Shown here: in pieces, positions 62,831 to 64,000 of the stretch
Layout of the letters: each line of letters starts with the position of its first letter
How positions within the stretch are numbered: position 1 is the first letter of the stretch
Assembly (NCBI RefSeq): GCF_020055635.1
Contig: NZ_JAIPUT010000011.1
Span: 1 to 64,000, forward strand
From: Marivita sp.
GTDB lineage: Bacteria; Pseudomonadota; Alphaproteobacteria; Rhodobacterales; Rhodobacteraceae
Reading direction: 5' to 3'
Length of the DNA stretch: 64,000 nucleotides
Position numbers and translations under genes: made by a program
Notes under the pieces: generated by a model
Databases searched by the model: none
What the model saw: the letters and a program-made list of their open reading frames with translations, nothing else
What the model was told of the DNA's origin: nothing

Positions 62831-62849
62831 GCAGGACACAGGTTTCCTT

Positions 62850-62910
62850 GGGCTCCAGATACCTCGGGGGTGCGGCCCGCAGGGCCGACGGAGCAGCGCC
62901 CCCTGCCCCC
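62850..62910. repeat. Long imperfect hairpin related to the 12.3-kb repeat
   Basis: CTCCAGATACCTCGGGGG opens the element, with an inner perfect hairpin CGGCCC-GCA-GGGCCG (62873-62887) and an outer GGGGG/CCCCC pairing. The sequence recalls the inverted repeats at 12.3-12.5 kb, but is degenerate. It lies within an operon, between the acyl-CoA dehydrogenase and hydrolase genes. Confidence 0.5.
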
Positions 62911-62929
62911 AGATCACAGGCAGACAGAC

Positions 62930-63979
62930 ATGACAGATATCGACATCCGCAAGGACGGCCCCGCCGGACGGATCACCCTGCAACGCCCCAAGGCGCTCAA
63001 CGCGCTGACCTACGAAATGTGCCTTGCCATCGAGGACGCGCTCTGGACCTGGCGGGCCGATCCGACGATCCGGCTGGTGCTGATCGACGCCGAGGGCGAC
63101 AAGGCGTTCTGCGCCGGCGGTGACATCGCCGAGATGTACGCCACCGGCACAGCAGGCGATTTTGCCTATGGCCAGCGGTTCTGGCGCGACGAATACCGGA
63201 TGAACGCGCTGATCGCGGAATATCCCAAACCGGTGGTCAGCTTCCTGCAGGGCTACACGATGGGCGGCGGTGTCGGCGTAGGCTGTCACGGCTCGCACCG
63301 GGTGGTGGGCGACAGCAGCCGGATCGCCATGCCGGAATGCGGCATCGGGCTGATCCCCGATGTCGGCGGGTCGTACCTGCTGGCGCGCGCGCCGGGACGG
63401 CTCGGAGAATACCTGGGCCTGACGACCGATCGCATGGGCCCCGGCGACGCCATCCATGTCGGGTTCGCCGATCTTTACCTGCCGGAAGACCGGTGGAACA
63501 GCGTGAAGGCGGCGCTCTGTACCGATGGCACCGTGACTGCGTTGACCAAGGCGGCACAGCCTGCGCCGGAGTCGCCGTTGACGTCGGCACAGGCACAGAT
63601 CGACGCGCTTTTCGCCGCCCGGACCCTGAGCGGGATCGTGACCGCGTTGCAAGCCGATGGCAGCGACGTCGCGCAGGAGGCGCTGCGCAAGATGGCGCGC
63701 AATGCACCGCTGTCGATGGCCTGCACGGTCGAGATCCTGCACCGGTTGCGGGTTGAAGGGCTCGACATCCGGAGCGCGCTTGACCTGGAATACCGGTTCA
63801 CCTCGCGGTCGATGGACAAGGGCGATTTCATCGAAGGCATCCGCGCGGCGATCATCGACAAGGACAAGTCACCCAAATGGACACATGCGCTTGAAGGGGT
63901 GCCTGCCGAGGACCTGTCCGCTATGCTGCGACCGGTGACCGGAGAGGCACTGACATTCGAGCGGAAGGAGGACTCATGA
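62930..63979 (+). CDS. 3-Hydroxyisobutyryl-CoA hydrolase (enoyl-CoA hydratase family)
   Basis: The product is 349 aa. Crotonase-fold motifs: FCAGGDIAEMY (oxyanion hole), MGGGVGVGCHGSHRVV, and the HIBCH signature AMPECGIGLIPDVGGSYLLAR. The later segment RFTSRSMDKGDFIEGIRA is also typical. It frees 3-hydroxyisobutyrate from its CoA ester in valine breakdown. The stop overlaps the next start (ATGA). Confidence 0.93.
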   Translation: MTDIDIRKDGPAGRITLQRPKALNALTYEMCLAIEDALWTWRADPTIRLVLIDAEGDKAFCAGGDIAEMYATGTAGDFAYGQRFWRDEYRMNALIAEYPKPVVSFLQGYTMGGGVGVGCHGSHRVVGDSSRIAMPECGIGLIPDVGGSYLLARAPGRLGEYLGLTTDRMGPGDAIHVGFADLYLPEDRWNSVKAALCTDGTVTALTKAAQPAPESPLTSAQAQIDALFAARTLSGIVTALQADGSDVAQEALRKMARNAPLSMACTVEILHRLRVEGLDIRSALDLEYRFTSRSMDKGDFIEGIRAAIIDKDKSPKWTHALEGVPAEDLSAMLRPVTGEALTFERKEDS

Positions 63980-64000
63980 AGATCGGATTTATCGGGCTGG
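63976..64000 (+). CDS. mmsB: 3-Hydroxyisobutyrate dehydrogenase, start only
   Basis: Only MKIGFIGL is visible before the window ends. This is the start of a Rossmann-fold beta-hydroxyacid dehydrogenase, and AAGGAGG lies six bases upstream. Its overlap with the HIBYL-CoA hydrolase gene and the pathway order support mmsB, which makes methylmalonate semialdehyde, the substrate of mmsA. Confidence 0.75.

Overview
The window is typical of a Roseobacter-group member of the Rhodobacteraceae (Alphaproteobacteria). It is GC-rich and densely packed, with many ATGA or GTGA start/stop overlaps. The gene content also fits: a ChpT phosphorelay protein, ornithine-lipid genes, a Cys-free (Mg-type) HemB, a bidomain dCTP deaminase, Usg, a RACo-like ASKHA protein, BCCT transport and ectoine hydroxylase. 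I see no rRNA, prophage, transposase or CRISPR. Two tRNA genes are present: Gly-CCC and Pro-GGG.

Layout. 0-3.2 kb: the end of a RACo-like corrinoid-activation protein, a double-hairpin REP-like element, a secreted protein and a cyclic-nucleotide-binding membrane protein. 3.4-10.5 kb: tRNA-Gly, a BCCT transporter, mfd, a small membrane protein and a stand-alone ectD. 10.5-17 kb: hemB, a SYLF lipoprotein, thiE, trmJ, ctaA, an M32 carboxypeptidase and usg. 17-20.5 kb: gyrA with its terminator, then a short transcription unit of its own (33-codon ORF or sRNA plus terminator). 20.5-27.6 kb: olsBA (ornithine lipid), DUF3553, chpT, an HDAC-family deacetylase, the ABC-F gene uup, a second OlsB-like acyltransferase (a GlsB candidate) and bamE. 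27.7-33.4 kb: DUF177-rpmF-plsX-fabH-ihfA-merR, then tRNA-Pro and dcd. 33.4-42 kb: a minus-strand run argS-SPOR-nagZ-scpA-scpB, an antiporter and dgt. 42-44.4 kb: an A-type Fe-S carrier, an unrecognised two-gene unit (20-residue-repeat protein plus a 358-aa helical protein) and a DnaA-box-containing intergenic region. 44.4-47.1 kb: xth, bolA, two micro-ORFs, grxD, zapA and a coiled-coil partner. 47.3-56 kb: tkt, DUF808/DoxX, two gap genes with shared operator-like palindromes, a Flp-like peptide and an MFS transporter. 56-64 kb: coaD, a CBS protein, and a valine-catabolic region (LysR regulator, mmsA, acyl-CoA dehydrogenase, HIBYL-CoA hydrolase, start of mmsB).

The most intriguing locus is 42463-44080. 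A 160-aa protein carries seven FTSAS motifs at a 20-residue spacing. It is separated by an intrinsic-terminator-like hairpin from a 358-aa all-helical protein of unknown function. This is the organisation seen when a highly expressed precursor or structural peptide is paired with a less expressed processing partner. A second theme is a family of short hairpins with NTGA/TCGA tetraloops, clustered in four intergenic sites (13 hairpins). A third is a set of 14-bp palindromes resembling TGTTAGCGCTAACA upstream of both gap genes and a DUF1127 gene.
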